A stretch of DNA of 64,000 nt from the NCBI RefSeq assembly GCF_003945595.2, contig NW_024103874.1, positions 4,474,001-4,538,000 on the forward strand, written 5' to 3'. Below the pieces are notes generated by a model that saw nothing but the letters and a program-made list of their open reading frames with translations, did not search any database and was not told the DNA's origin. The DNA is from Pipra filicauda (Eukaryota; Chordata; Aves; Passeriformes; Pipridae). Of the stretch, positions 45,926 to 59,580 are shown piece after piece (position 1 is the first letter of the stretch; each line of letters begins with the position of its first letter). Made by a program: the position numbers and the translations under genes.

Positions 45926-48090
45926 GACCCAAACAAGCATCACCTCATCTCGTGGCTGAGCCCAGGCAGTCTGTGAACACACACTCACTGTGATCCCCTC
46001 TGCCAGAGAAGCTCCTCCAGGACCCCTCTCCCCGGCTGCTTCCCAATCCCCCAAGCTGCTGAGCTGGTGGATCTTGATGCCCACACACCCAAACTGCTGC
46101 TGCCGACTCATCCTGAGACCAACCTGACAAAAAACTGGTGCAATGACACCTGCATATAAAAATATAAACATTCTGGAGGAAAAAAAATGAATTTGGGTCT
46201 ATCATTTCAGGCAGTGTCTCCTCACACTGCACTTGTGCACCCGCTGCCGTCTTCCCAACACCAGCACCTGCTGGTGAGTGGTACCGACCCCTTCAGCCAC
46301 CTCTGACTTGGGGCAGGGAGCCCAAGTCAAACTGCTTGGACTGGAGTGCATCCAGCCTCGCTGGTGAGCCCCTCTGTGTGCTCTGCTGCACCGAATCCTT
46401 TCAATCAGACAGTGCTTTGGTGCTAATTAGCCTCATTGCACACACACAGCGCTCTGCCCTGAGTGATGCAGCCTTAATTACTAATGACAGGGATGGAGGG
46501 TTTTTGTCCTGTTACAACCACTAGTGGTGGTGAATACACACCTTAATGCACATTTTTCCCCACTGGACCCTGTAGTTCTTTCCTCCCCCACTTCCTTTCT
46601 GTGGTCTTTGAGATGGTATTTCAGAGATCAGATTTTTTTTCCTGTTAGAAAATAGGTATGGGAGGCTGCACCAGAGTTTTCCATGTGTAGATGATGCACT
46701 CTAATATTTAGTACGTGTTTAAGTCTCCTTTTCCCTTATTTTATGTACAAACTTCCATTCATATTAGAAATAATACATTTGTGTTTCTGCACTTTTCAGC
46801 CTGTTAAAATCACAGGGAAATTTTACAGATGAGCGACTGCCCAGCGCAGCCATCTGGAATCACTGTGTCTCACTTCTCAACCAATAGCCAGATTTCTGGT
46901 GCATTTTCCAACACTTTGTCCTACAGGCACAGTGTTCATATGTGGCAGGTGAATATCTGATGCTTAGACCCTCTACAAAGCTTTTTCCTTCTACAGTCAC
47001 TCATGGTCTGCATGCAGAGAGCCTTGACCAAGGGAAGGTGCTACAGGAGGGCAAACCCCATTCGTGGGCTTAGCTCAGATTTTTGACTTCAGCCCAGCTT
47101 TACTAGTATTCACCCAGGCTTTTCTTGTATTTACAGTTTTCCTGGTGGTTTTTCCCTCTCCCACCACTCCAGAGGTTGGATCCCTCCTGCCCCTTGCTCA
47201 GCAAGTCAGAAAAACTGTGTGGCCTCTGCTAATGAAGTGTCGAGAAGGGTTTGTGCCTTTTAGTACAAGGTGCATAAAACAGACTGTTTTCCTCCTTTTC
47301 GAGGCAATAACTATACTCACCCTTCTGTCTCATCTCTTTTTTACCATGGGGCTGAATTGTGTGATCCTTTATGCACAGAACCTGGGTGTGAAGACCCAGG
47401 TAAGCTCAGGATTACACTCAGGATCCCGACCCAGTGTGCAGCACCTAGCTCTGCTGTCTCAGCCATCAGCTTGGGAAGAGACCATGCTTGCTGAAAGTAA
47501 AGCAAAACATGTATCTAAGGAACTACATAAACCCTCTGGAAAAAACTTCTGCTGAGCAAAGGTGATCTGAGCTGACATTGAGAATTGTTTGATTTACAAT
47601 AACAGGGAGATAATATTTTGCTAAGGCTCCCTGTAATACAATGTGTGTCATTTTAAATTTCCCATTACACTGAGCAATCTAATAAATAAATGCCCTGGCT
47701 GCAATAAACATGAATCATTCAGTGTGGAGAAGCTCTCAGCAGCCCTGGAACACATATCTTCTTCCTAATGGTCTTTGGAAGTCACCGATTAATTTGACTT
47801 TGAGCTGAGTGTTTCTGGAGCAGAGGAGCCTGGCTGCTGCCAGGCAAGTGCTTGTAAGATGCTGGGTCAAACTCTGACGAGATTTAGTGACAAATCAGAT
47901 TTACAAATTAGGGCTGTGCTGCTCTGTAAAGGATACAGCTCAAGCCTGGTGATTAGCAAGGGAGTGGTCAAATAGAATTGACTACTGGGGTTTTTCAAGG
48001 GTTTTTTTTCAATGCTTGAAAACAAAAAGCAGTTGTTTTACATGCTGCAGCAATGACAGCCACCTTCTGAGAACAAGAAGTTCATGTCAT
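45926..48090. other. Intergenic region, no gene recognised
   Basis: About 2.2 kb with no supported gene. The 163-codon frame at 47064-47555 shows no domain I recognise and no splice or promoter context. Confidence 0.55.
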
Positions 48091-48099
48091 TTCTCCCCT

Positions 48100-48560
48100 A
48101 ATTTCTGCTGTTAATCTTTCACCAGATTACGTGCACGTGAAGGTATTTTAGCCATCTTCTGCCCTCATGCCAATATATGTTAGATTTTGGGATGGAATTT
48201 AATATGAGTAATGTTAGGAGAAGCAGGTCAGGGTTTCAGATTAACACCAATAACCGTAATGAGAACAGATGCTTATATCCATCTGGAATGTAGATTTAAT
48301 ATGTTAAATTCATAGCTCAGTCCATGAAATGCAATCATCAGATGTTTACTGGTCCCAATTTAATGAGCGATTTTGGATTAAACAGGGGCCAAACAACAGG
48401 CCACCAATCTATATTAAATCTCTGCAAAATGAAAATTGCAAAGATTTACTTAGGGTCATTACACAAGAAAATTTAATCACAACCTCATCCATAATGTCAC
48501 ATCGTCATCAGACTGATAATTGAAATGCCATGTGAGGGATTATGAATAACCCTCTGTTTA
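48100..48560. promoter_or_regulatory. Candidate conserved non-coding element with E-box trio
   Basis: CAGATG (48266-48271), CATCTG (48280-48285) and CAGATG (48339-48344) E-boxes lie in an AT-rich block that also has several TTTAATA/ATTAAA cores. CAGATG-type boxes are bound by proneural and OLIG/BHLHE22/23-class bHLH factors in general. A role here is inference. Confidence 0.35.
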
Positions 48561-51500
48561 TGAAGATAGCTTTCTGATTATCTCTATGTCCTGTGAGTAA
48601 CATAAAATATGATTTGTATTAATGCACATGGGCCTTGCCTAAGAGAAACCCTTTGGGGATCTGCAGAAAAAAGTCTGATTTTTCTTTATCTTCACTCCTT
48701 CTGACGGGAGATGTTGTTAAATAACATTATTGCCACAATTTTAAAGCTGCAAAGGAAGGTGAAGCCTTGCATACAGACTCACACTGTATTTCATGGGATT
48801 GCAGGAAGACAGAGCTGCAACATCCCTGCAGCTGGGTGGTTGCTTATAAAGTATTCAGCACATGATTTTAGTAAGTAAACATTGATTTGTCTAGAATCAA
48901 TATTAATTTTTCAGACTGTACGTTCTCTGGGGCAAGAAATGTATCTTCCAGTGTTTACCAAACACTTAGTACATTTGAGATGTTAATAAGAGCACACTTT
49001 TGATTTTGGCGTGTTGCAAAAGACTAAACTCTTGGATATGTTACAATTACATAATTGTGCATTGTAATGGATTATACAACAGACTACAAAGAGCCAAATT
49101 TCTAATGGCATTTTTGTTTCAAAATTTCGTCCGAATATTTACAAAGGGCGTGCTGAGGGACTCTCTGCTTCAGCCCTGAAGGTGAATGCTCAGCTGAGAC
49201 AGTCTGGGAACCACAGGAGTGAGCAACAGGCTCTTCTTGTGAACCAGTGTGTGTGCTGCCAACATACATGTGCTGCTGACACACCTGGGTTGTTACTACC
49301 CTTTGCTTCCAAATTTTCATCCCCGTGTGATCCAGCCAGCTGGGAGATGATGCCCTGCCCTGTCACTGAACTCCTCCCTGTCCCTGGGCGTGTCAGCTCC
49401 TCCCTGTGGGATGGTACTGTCACACCAATGTACCAGGGTGTCAGAAATGACCCAAGACACTGTCAGTGGAACAGTAAGTGCCTAGCAGAGAGGTTGGGGT
49501 CTCTCACTCTCTGGCCCCACAGACAAGATCTCAATTTCAGTAACTAAATTAAGCTTTCCCCTGTCAATCCCAGGGCAGAAGAGAGGATGAACTGAGCAAC
49601 TCATCTTCAAAAATGTGGCTGCCTCCTCCTCAGAGTTGCCTGAGCTCAGTCTGAACATGCCCCACACCCTGGGCACTCAGCCCCATTTGCAGCAAGATCA
49701 GAAGGCAAATGGGAATGTGCTTTTTCCCTGTCCAGGCTGCTTTCTGCAGCACCTCATTGTCAGTGCTGCAAAACTGATCACATCCAATGTGTTTTAATTG
49801 CCCTGCATAGGAATTAATTAGCCCCTTTACCAGAGAACAATTAGGCACCGAGCTCAGGAATAAGAAAAGTTAAAGAAGAATAAACCCCTGAGTTTTCTGC
49901 CTGTCAGACAGAGGACAACAGTCCCCAGCACAAGAATCTCACATCCGAGCTGGAGCGTGCCCGTGGTGGGGCATCCAGACAGCTGGGTCTTTCTGTCCCA
50001 AGCAAAACTTTGGATCAGCTGTCCACATCACATTTACTCCAATTTTAAACATCTTTGTCCTCATACACGCCCACATGGACAGAGCTAAAGTTTCCAGTAG
50101 ATCTCAACCCATGTTGAGCTTAACAGGGTCTAAAAAACTTTTGCATTTACTTCCTAGCTGGTCTGGGAATAACACTCCCTGCCATAAATCATTTGTTTCC
50201 GAGCAAATCTGGGCTCTTCTTTGACTGCAGTAGGCATCAGGCAGGCAACCAGAAATGGAAGGAGGCAGATTTTTCACCATCAGTGAAGTGGGAGGTAGAA
50301 GAAAGCTGCACACTTTGCAGGTGAAGGTTACACCTGGGAAAAGGCTGACACTCCACACTGGACATGTAACCCTTGTCATGTCACCTAAAATGCTGAAAGA
50401 TGAGCAATTTAGAAAATTTCTGCTACCAGAGGTGCATGACCCTGCCTGTGCCCTGACTCAGGAGAGAGAGGTAGCTGTGGTGTTTGAGGTGGGTGCCCAA
50501 GGGAGGCAAGTTGGATATGACTATAGCTCTCATCTAGGAGTGGTAAGGCCCTTGCTGCCCTCCAGGGTAGGTGGGATTCCATCAGAGATCAATGGCATAC
50601 CAAGTGGCACATTTAATGGCACCCTGAAATGCCACTTCCCAGCTGTCCCCTGCTGCCACTGTGGAACAAGGCCCCTGCTTTCCCAAGGCACATGTGACGC
50701 AGATGATACGCCCACAACACGCGTGGGCTCTGCACACCATCTCCCCACACTCACACACAAGATGGGCCAGCTGAGCCTGTAAGTGGACAGCTACAGTCAC
50801 TTCCTTGGGATCTGCATGTTTGACAGGCTCAGCCAGCGTTACACGCTCCAGGCACCTTCTCTCCCACAGGCTGATCCATCCAAGTGTCTCAGAGCATCGT
50901 TCCACTGCCAGGTGATGGTTTGCTCCGCTGACAGATGTCCCCCTGTGATATTTGAACTCTGAGGTTCTAATCCTGCAATTAACCATTAGGGAGACTGTGC
51001 CAACACAGCCAACCTGGGGACAGATTGGCAGCTTTGGTTAGTCCCTTCCTCTTTTCCAAACCCAGGATCTCTCACTGAGTTTCTGTAGGCATAAGGTGCT
51101 GGAGTGGGTTCAGCTTTGTGGTGATGACAGGACGCTGTCTGCTCCTCTTTCGTTGAACAGTTGGGCTGAGTGTTACCTTCATATTACCGAGGGTAAAAAA
51201 ATAATGAGTCATTATTAATGGGTGCTGGCACGTGGGCAAAGCTCAGAGGTGTTGAGTGTGTCCAGTTACACAGGTGCCCCCGGCCACATGGACATGGACA
51301 CGTGTGTGGGTCTCCCTGTAGCTACAGAAAAGGGGAATGTGAATGAAAATCCTGTGATGGGGACAAAGCTCTCCGGTGTGTAACAGGGCTGATACGGCAG
51401 AATGCTCTCCTGAATCCCATCCTGTAAAAGCCCTCATCTGAAGGTGACAGCAGCCACAGAATGGAGGTGTTAAAGAGAACTGACGCATCAGATAAACTCC

Positions 51501-52540
51501 AGCTGTCGCCTCCAGTCAGTGCCTCTTCTCTTTCCCCTGCCTGGGCCTCTTCTCTTGGCTAATAGCCCTAATGATTAAGATTGAAAACATTTTCTTCCTC
51601 TTCTGCTTTCAGCCTCACAGGTTGATCTTTGTTTTACTTCCTTTTATTCTTTAAACAGTCATATTTCTCAAAGAAAAGGTAACCGAAACCCAGGAAAAGC
51701 CAATGTTTTGCTGCTCGACCTGTTTTTCCCTAGGAAGCTTGTAAGAGACTCTTTGGATGCTTTTCTGTATCCCCCAGTTAAACAGTGCTCCAGACCCTGT
51801 GCTCAGTACTTTGCTTTTTCTCTCCCAACCCCTGTTTAAAAGATCAGACTTGAAGTTTTTTTTCATGCTGCAAAAAGTCTTATAAGACAGATCAGAGGAC
51901 CCCAACCCAAAGTCTCTGAGGTCACACTTGGGTCACATCATCTAGTCTGAAACAGATTATCTTTGTTTAGTTTTCTGGTTGAAAATTCAGTGAGGTGGCA
52001 GGGGGTGGTTTGCAAACAACTGAGGACTACTACAATGGCCAAAAATTAATTGAATTGGTAGGGTCTCTTTTTTTTTAATTGTTTCATAGGGTGATTTCTC
52101 ATGGCTTAACCTTAGCAGGGGAAAGGTGAGTCTGTTTGCAGAGCAAATCATCAAAGAGTTAAAGGATGCTGCAGAAGCAGCAGCTGCCAGTTCAGGATCC
52201 AAATACACTACCCACTAAGTCAGATCTAAAACTGGTGTTGGGGGGGAATAAGGATTGCTGTGCAGCTCTTCTGAGCTGAGAGGAAAAGATAAATTTGAGA
52301 TCCCTCCCAGGTACCCAGTTTTTTGCATGGCAGACACTAAAAACATTCCTGGCTCATGTGCCAGTAAGGACCTCTCTCCTCAGTTCTCATAGCAGGGCAT
52401 GGAAGTCATCCCTGCTTACATGCAACCCAGTTGTGATTCACTCTGCTAAAACTGATCCCTCTCTGTGTAGAAGCACAATATTTAGGACTTTTTGGGGCAG
52501 TAAATTTTGCTTCAGTAAGCCCAACTGCATAAAGTTAAGT
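48561..52540. other. Intergenic region, no gene recognised
   Basis: About 4 kb with no supported exon, RNA or repeat family. The 175-codon frame at 50255-50782 is unlike any protein I know. Confidence 0.55.
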
Positions 52541-52603
52541 GTATGTGTGTATACAAGACATATATATATCTATGTATCTACATCTATATCTATATCTGTA
52601 TAA
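52541..52603 (+). repeat. Compound (TG)/(TA)/(TATC) microsatellite
   Basis: GTATGTGTGTAT leads into TATATATATC and then TATC/TATG tetranucleotide units. Confidence 0.8.
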
Positions 52604-52639
52604 TCTTCAGGCACTGATCAGTCCATCACTGTGCTTCAG

Positions 52640-53110
52640 GATGTTGTTTTGTTCAGAGAAATAAAAATCGTTTAAATTAATTTCTACTCCTGTCTCAGGA
52701 GCTCTGTGCAAAATTACCCAATGGTGAAGAATGTCGTATTCTGCCCAAGCAAAAAGGTTGATGAGTTAATGTAAATAATCTACAGTGTTTTGCTTTACAT
52801 AGACCACCATCAGTTAGAAATATCATAAAGGGAATGGATCAATAAGAAAATGTTGTAGAACTGATACCTCGATGTTGCTTTTTTCCAATAGTGGCTGTTT
52901 TGAAAAAATACTCTGGGTACTTGCGTGAGCAACACGCAGAAAAGAGTTAAAAGTGGCACATTATCTTTCCAACGACATATTTAGCCAGTTATTCAGGCTA
53001 TAATGAAGCTGTGTAATGAAGTCAATGTCCTTGAAAGTTCTTCATCAATTTTTTTCTCATCTGTCAGCATATCCACTTGCCGACACAATATTAATTAAAC
53101 ACAACATTTC
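52640..53110. promoter_or_regulatory. Candidate AT-rich conserved non-coding element
   Basis: AT-rich block without recognisable repeats, with scattered retained CpGs (aatcgtttaaatt, gaatgtcgtatt, acctcgatg, ttgcgtgagc, aacacgcag, caacgac, ttgccgac) and homeodomain-like cores (TTTAAATTAATTT, AATATTAATTAAAC). Confidence 0.3.
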
Positions 53111-54190
53111 CTGGAGTGTTGAAGTGAAGTCCCATCACTGATAATGAACAGGTTTAGGAGAGTCACATCCCAACAAAATTACTTTTTAAACCAGCCTTAT
53201 TAAGCAGAAAATTAGACCTAAATCACCCTACAACATCCTCATTAAAAGCCACTGATCCTTGGCTGCTTCTATGTTCTAACATCTTTAATTAGCAAACTGC
53301 TAGTCTATCTGCCATGATAAATGCTATTAATCTTACCTTTCATTTGCTTTCTCTTAACCTGTCGTTTGCCCACTTCAGGGAGACACACACTTCCACCAGG
53401 ACTCATTTTACTGTGTCTAATGTCCTTGTAGGGATGAAAAATGTGGCAGTCACGGGTTAAACGTGATGACTCTCCCCACCCTTGCCCCATCACTGCATTT
53501 CAGAATTTGTGGATATCTTGGATGGCAGACTTGCTGTGTTTGAGGGCAAATTAAGAGTGTTTTCCAGTAGATATGTATGGAATACTGTTGTCAAACTGTG
53601 ATAGTAAATCATGGTGCAACTGTGGTTTGGTGCCCTCTCTGCTGCCCTACTTTAACCATGGAAGAGTTATGGACATCAATTAAAAAACCTTCTGGGTGTC
53701 TGTGAAGGCTCCACCCAGGGAAATGAAAAGCTTTAAAAACACTATTGCATTTTAGAGTTATAGCTACTAAATCTACAACCTTTGAGCAGCCTTTACAAAG
53801 CTTTGCAAAGTGACAGCTTCACAGCCTCCTTAATACTTGTCCACAGAAGCTCCAGAATACATCAGGACAAATAACACACTGCATCAGGCCACTCTCACAT
53901 GGCACTAATTGGATGGAAGTTTACAATGCAGTGCCATACTATGCATTTCAGAAATGCATTGCTATTTACCGTGTTCCCAGGTGCAAAATGCCACCTTGTA
54001 TGTGCAGGGTTTTTTTTCCAGTTTATACCTGTGGAATTGGGACTTTTCAATAGGTTCATCCTGGCTGATTTTTGCAGTGTGTCTGAGCATCATCTTCTTG
54101 CAGCAAGTAACATCACCATGTTCAGCTCACAGCTCCTGGGCAACAGAGAAGTACAAATTTGACCTCACTCAAAGATCTTATAAATTCAGT
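53111..54190. other. Intergenic region, no gene recognised
   Basis: About 1.1 kb without a supported gene or repeat family. Confidence 0.55.
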
Positions 54191-54191
54191 T

Positions 54192-54492
54192 TGCCCGGAG
54201 GTCAGTCTCTTCTCCCAAGTAACAAGTGAAGAAGAGGAAATAGTCTCAAGTTGTGCCAGGGGAGGTTTAAACTGGATATTGGAAAAAATTTCCTCACTGA
54301 AAGGGTTGTCCAGCATTGGAACAAGCTGCTCAGGGCAGTGGTGGAGTTCCCATCCTTGGAGGGATTTAAAAGACACGTGGATGTGGCACTTGGGGACACG
54401 GTTTAGTGGTGGGTTTGGCAGTGCTGGGTTAATGGCTGGACTTGATGATCTTGGAGGGCTTTTCCAACCTAAACTATTCCAGGATTCCATGA
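54192..54492 (+). mobile_element. CR1-type LINE 3'-end fragment (+ strand), different subfamily
   Basis: About 300 bp: GGTCAGTCTCTTCTCCCAAG, TCAAGTTGTGCCAGGGGAGG, GGTTGTCCAGCATTGGAACA, then GATGATCTTGGAGGGCTTTT and a degenerate GATTCCATGACTC tail. The body differs from the other copies in the window, so it is probably another CR1 subfamily. Confidence 0.85.
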
Positions 54493-54499
54493 CTCAATA

Positions 54500-57400
54500 G
54501 GTCTTTCCAATGGGCCTCAGAGAGAGGCTCTGGCCTGGATTAACATCACATGTTCTGAAAGCAGACACTGTCCACAACCTTCAACTTTCAGACCCTCACT
54601 CTGAGATTTGTCAGCATAATTTACTCCATGTGCCCCTTTTCATTTATCTCTTTCATTGTTATCATCCCGTATTATTTAGTGACCAGACATGCTTCCCGCA
54701 GATATACACATTTTCCCTTGGCAGCTTTAATGAAAGCTGCTTTTAATTTCACATTGCCTTGGGTTATTCTGGCTGCTGATGGGCTGCTTCTTATTTGGGC
54801 CAGGTTATTCTATCAGCTAGGAAACAGCAACCTTTTAAGCTCTGATTTTTAGTCCTAATTCTAGCACTGGACTGTAAGGCAGGGGTTTCTCTCTCTGTGT
54901 GCCTGTGCCTGAAAACCAGGCATCTATTCTAAGCTCTCTGTGTAGCTTCTGCAGTCAATGTCAGGAGATAAGCATCCCCAGAAGGCGACTTGTCCACCTA
55001 TTCTACAGTGACATGAATTACCCTTGGGAAGCTGTTATCTATTATTCCTCGGGATGGAGACAGCCCAGGCTTAATTAGTTGTCTGACTTTTAGATGTTGA
55101 GTTAGGTACAATAATCTGACTCCCAGTGATTCTTTTTTTTTCACTCTGGAGCAGATGAGTCATGATTCATATGCAAGGATCGTAGTCGTGAAGCTGTGCT
55201 TTTCTAATGAAACCCTTCTCTCACCCCCAATATGTTTCCATTATCTTGCCATCAGGAAATAATTTTTTCTCCTGCACATGAAGACACATGACATGCTCAT
55301 TTACCCACACACGTGCGAGACCAGATTAACTACTCCATAAATTAGTTAAAAGATTTTCACAGAGAAAATGAAGAGGAAAGACATGTAATTTCCACTTCTC
55401 AACTGCTGAATGAATGAAGACAGTCTGTCTGCTCCATCCACGGCTATTTAGACAGATACTAGAAATCAAAATTGCTGAATTGTGAAGACCAAGTTTATGT
55501 GAACTGAGCTTCTCCAGTCCACCTCAAGTTATTAATGTTTTTATCTCAAAATTAATGGCCACATTGGGCTTTTGTCTTTCATATTTTTGTTAAAGTCCAC
55601 CATCCCATGTCTGCAAATTTGGGGTATCCTGAATTTTAACAGCTGAACCAAGTGAAATCCCGAACTCTGTGTAAAACCACATCTGAATGGAAATCTAGAT
55701 CAGAATAAACTTTACTTCTAACTCAAAGTGAGTGTTTCGGGCCAGTAGCTGGAATAATGTGGTGAATGAATCATACATCAGTGCAGCAAACCGATTGAAA
55801 GTCATTAGAGAGTCATCAGAAGATTTGTGATGAAAAAATATCAACCTTGGCCATGATGGGAGCGGTTCTGAGACATTCCTGTCTGAGCAGGTACCCCTCA
55901 CATCACTACCAGGATGAGCCACTTTGTGCTGGCCAAGTCCCAAAAAACCCCAACCTGCAGACCCTTGGAGGAGCTTCTAGAGGGGTTTAGATTATATTAA
56001 AGTGAAAAAGACAAGTGTTACTCCTATTGCAGGAACTGGTGGGAATTCCACTGCTGAGACACACCTTTTCATCTGGGTTGAACAAAATATCTTTTTAATG
56101 CCTTAACCTGGTCACTTGTGTTGTCTCCTTTTAAGCAGAGCACTCCTCATGCCAGTTCTAGTAATGCTATTGGGTAGGTGAAAATAGTTCTTTCATTCCA
56201 GACAACTAAAACCAGCCCTTAAGAGTGTTTCAGCCAGCAGAAATGTATGTGCGTGTTGGGTGTTACACAGGAAATCATGGGAAGGGACAGGGAACAGAAA
56301 TGAAGTGCCAGAATTCAACTGCCCAAATAATGCTGATCACAAAAAGTGAATTTCATGAGGCTGGCATTTGTTTCATTTGAAAATGAGAATACTCTCTGAA
56401 GTTAGGAAAGTGATACTGGTGTGAAATCAGTGTCAGAAATGGATTAACTCCATGGCATGAAAACCAAAAGCTGAGTGTCAGACCAGGAGGGGAATTACAG
56501 GTGTGTAAGTGTAACCACCTCAGGCTGAGCGAGAGCACACTGGGGCTGGTTCAAAACCAGAGGCCAAGCAGGGATGTGACTATACAGATAAAAAAAATCC
56601 CCGTTAGAAGTGCCTGTTTTCCTTACAAAAAGAAGAACAGGAGTTGTTCAGCCAGTGATAGCACCTCCTCCTCCCACTGTATATCAGTCCTGCTTCCTTC
56701 CTGGGGTTATGAGCTTTGTGCAGGACTCTGAGGCGGGAGCCTGTGGCTCAAACAGTGACAGGGATGCAGAGAAAGCAGCAAAGGACAGCCCTGCGATGAC
56801 ACTTCATGTTACAGAATGGTGCTTTCACAGAGAAACGATCCTGGCTGGAGCCTCTGCTGCCTCCCCCATTGCAGGGCAGAAGCGAAGGGCAGGAGACAGG
56901 AGCTCAGAGAACCAGAAAGCTGCGTTTGGCAGCGAGGGCATGCTGCTGTAGCAAAGCATTTCATAAACTCTGGCCCAGATTCTCCCCTGTGACTTGACCG
57001 CGCTCAGCACAAGATGAGGATTGGAGAACAAAGATGGCTTGAAGCCACCTTTATGCTCCTCCACTCCGGAGCAGCTGGGGACTGGCTGGTCCCCAGGGTA
57101 GGTTCAAGTAGCCTCGGGCTATTGTAGCAGCAGGAGACTTAGAAAACAGCCAAGATGTAGCTACACCTCCCTTTCCATTGGCTGTCACTGCTCCAGAAGG
57201 AACCAGGAGGTGACTTGGGTGACACCACTGCCACAATAGAGGCTCGATCTTTCCAGGGACCCCAAGCATGAGGAGAGAGAGAGAAAATGTCAGTGCAGAT
57301 GCTGCTGGGGAGGCAGAGTAATGTGCATCTTGTTTAAGCAAGCAGGAAACTAAGATCATCTGAATTCAAATCCAATGAGCCACTCCAGTCAGTGTGTGTC

Positions 57401-58530
57401 CATGGGCAAATGCTTGATCTTTTATGTGCCTCAGGGCAAGGCAACTGGAGAAGGAAGTCAAAAGCAACAGAATTTCACTGAAATGATCAGATGCTGCTTC
57501 CAAATTTGATTTAACTCCAAAACTACAACAAAGTAAATATCTTCAGACATGCACGCTCAACAAGGTCAAGAATTAATTTCTTATATATTTATATAGGGAC
57601 TAGTCTGTTTGCAGACTGGATCAGGGTCCGACCGAGGGCAGAAGCATTTAGAGGGGAGAGAATTTGCAAGGATGAGAATTCAACAAGCAGTTGAAAGCAA
57701 AAAGAAAAGGAAAAGTTCTTGCCTGACAAGGGATTTTGGTTTTGCTTTTGATAAAATCAAATACAAGATGGTTCCCAAAGAGAGAGAAACATTTGAGGTG
57801 TTCTTTGCACATTGCTTATCCCCCCCCCCCAAAAAGGGTATTTGTGAACTGCTACAAGCAAACACTGGAAAGAAGAGTCAAGTCAGAGAGGAATAAGCTC
57901 GTCTATGTTGTGCAATCTCCCAGAATCAAGATTATTCTATACAGTGCCACATCCAATTGCAAGAAGGACCGTTAGGAGTAACAGAGCTCCTGTAACTAAA
58001 GTGTTTTCTGTCCTCAAATCTTCCAGGAAACTGACTGAGGCACAGGAGGGAAAAAGCCAAGGGGAGAAAACTTGTTAGAAATAAAATCATATTTTCTTGG
58101 ACATTGGAAAGAATGTAAAACTGAGCCAGAGGCCTCCAAGTCAGCAGCCATTTTAACATTTTGCAAGAGATTTTCATCTTTTTCCCCTACAGCCTCAGTT
58201 CTGCTGTAAACACTGAGTGCACCCACTATGGCTGTCAGCTGCAGAGTTTGCTTTACACTGAAGCTGCCAGGAGATAAAAAATACTTAATGTAATTCTCAA
58301 ATGGAAGGCATAAGGATTTCTTCATGACATCTGTGTGAAGAGCACAAGACATGAGATTTACTTTTAGCAAATCAATAAAAATTGGATGGATGCATTTGGA
58401 AACCTGGAAAAGCAAAGATATGCCGGTTCTCTGTCGTCCTTACTGCAAAGCTGCCGATGGCAGAACGGGAAACAAACACCATGTCCTGTCCCAAAACATC
58501 ACTTCTTTTTATTAAGGGTAAAATAAAATG
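54500..58530. other. Intergenic region, no gene recognised
   Basis: About 4 kb with no supported exon, RNA gene or repeat family; a C11 run lies at 57820-57830. Confidence 0.55.
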
Positions 58531-58539
58531 ATGAAAAAT

Positions 58540-59580
58540 ATTATTCTTGGGTTTGTTGGCTTGAACAGGTCAAAGCAATTTTTCAGGAGGCCGGTGGTTT
58601 TCATGCGATGACACTTTCTGTGCTGCAGTCCAACGATGTCGCACAAAGTTTCATGAAAACATGACAAAACCAGGCCAGTAAAGCCACCAAAAAAAGATGG
58701 AAAAAAGACACATAAGGTAAATAAATTATAGAATCACCCATCCATGCATACACATAGGCACAGGTGCAATGTATGTGAAGACACTATACATATGCATCAA
58801 CATATGCAAGTGGATGTGCATTTTACACCGATAAACATGCCCACACACAGAACCACGTTCACCAGCACAACCCAATTTTGAAAGCTTTTTTTCTTCAGCA
58901 ATCAACTGGGTGCCCTTTGCTTGAAGGCAAATACAAGCACAATAAATTCCTTACTGGTAGCACGGAAGAGGAAACTCCAGACCACGGAAAAGTTCAGCAC
59001 TAGTAAATTCTGATGAACACCATTACTGTGATTACTGCTTGGGCACAGATTTGCCCGCCTCATTGTCATTTCTTATACTGCATCAAGCAAAGGCTGGTGG
59101 GGACCTAGTACTGCTGTCGCCCAACTGAATGTGACCTTTTTTGGGTGACCGCGCTGCAGTGGGGGTTTTCCTCCTCCTCTGGGAAAGCATGAATAAAAAA
59201 ACAAACAAAGTGCAGGCCAGAGGATGCAACGTAAGGTTTTAATAAGCGCAGAAATTAAACAGATGAGCTCTTCGCTTTTAAATGTCAGCATTGTGGCTTC
59301 CCTGTCATTTGCAGCGGGAGAGGGAAGGGGCTAAATATCTTGGGATGTGGCGAGTTTTAAAGCGCATAATGATGGCGATAAAAATCTATAATGTCAGTTG
59401 CCTTGTGGCAATCAACAACCATTTCACATTATGCTTTGCATCTTAAGGTTTGCGGCCAAAAAACCAGATTTGCCTCTGTCTCATTAAAATAACGAATGCA
59501 GTCCGAATGGATCTGCAATGATTCACTGTACGTCACACTAAATCACGACGCTCTTCGGAGCCAACTGACTATGGCCTCAT
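58540..59580. promoter_or_regulatory. Candidate conserved non-coding block, CpG-retaining
   Basis: Many CpGs survive in an AT-rich context, most densely at 59220-59580: aacgtaagg, aagcgcag, cttcgctttt, ttgcagcgggag, ttaaagcgcataatg, atggcgataaaa, taacgaatgcag and others, plus a CRE-like TACGTCA (59529-59535). No repeat or coding frame explains the composition. It is the strongest enhancer candidate by composition. Confidence 0.4.

Noticed and set aside
47064..47555. 163-codon + strand frame
   Set aside because: Hydrophobic start but no known motif, partner exon or codon-use signal; probably chance.
50255..50782. 175-codon + strand frame
   Set aside because: No family resemblance, no promoter or CpG island, isolated in intergenic DNA.
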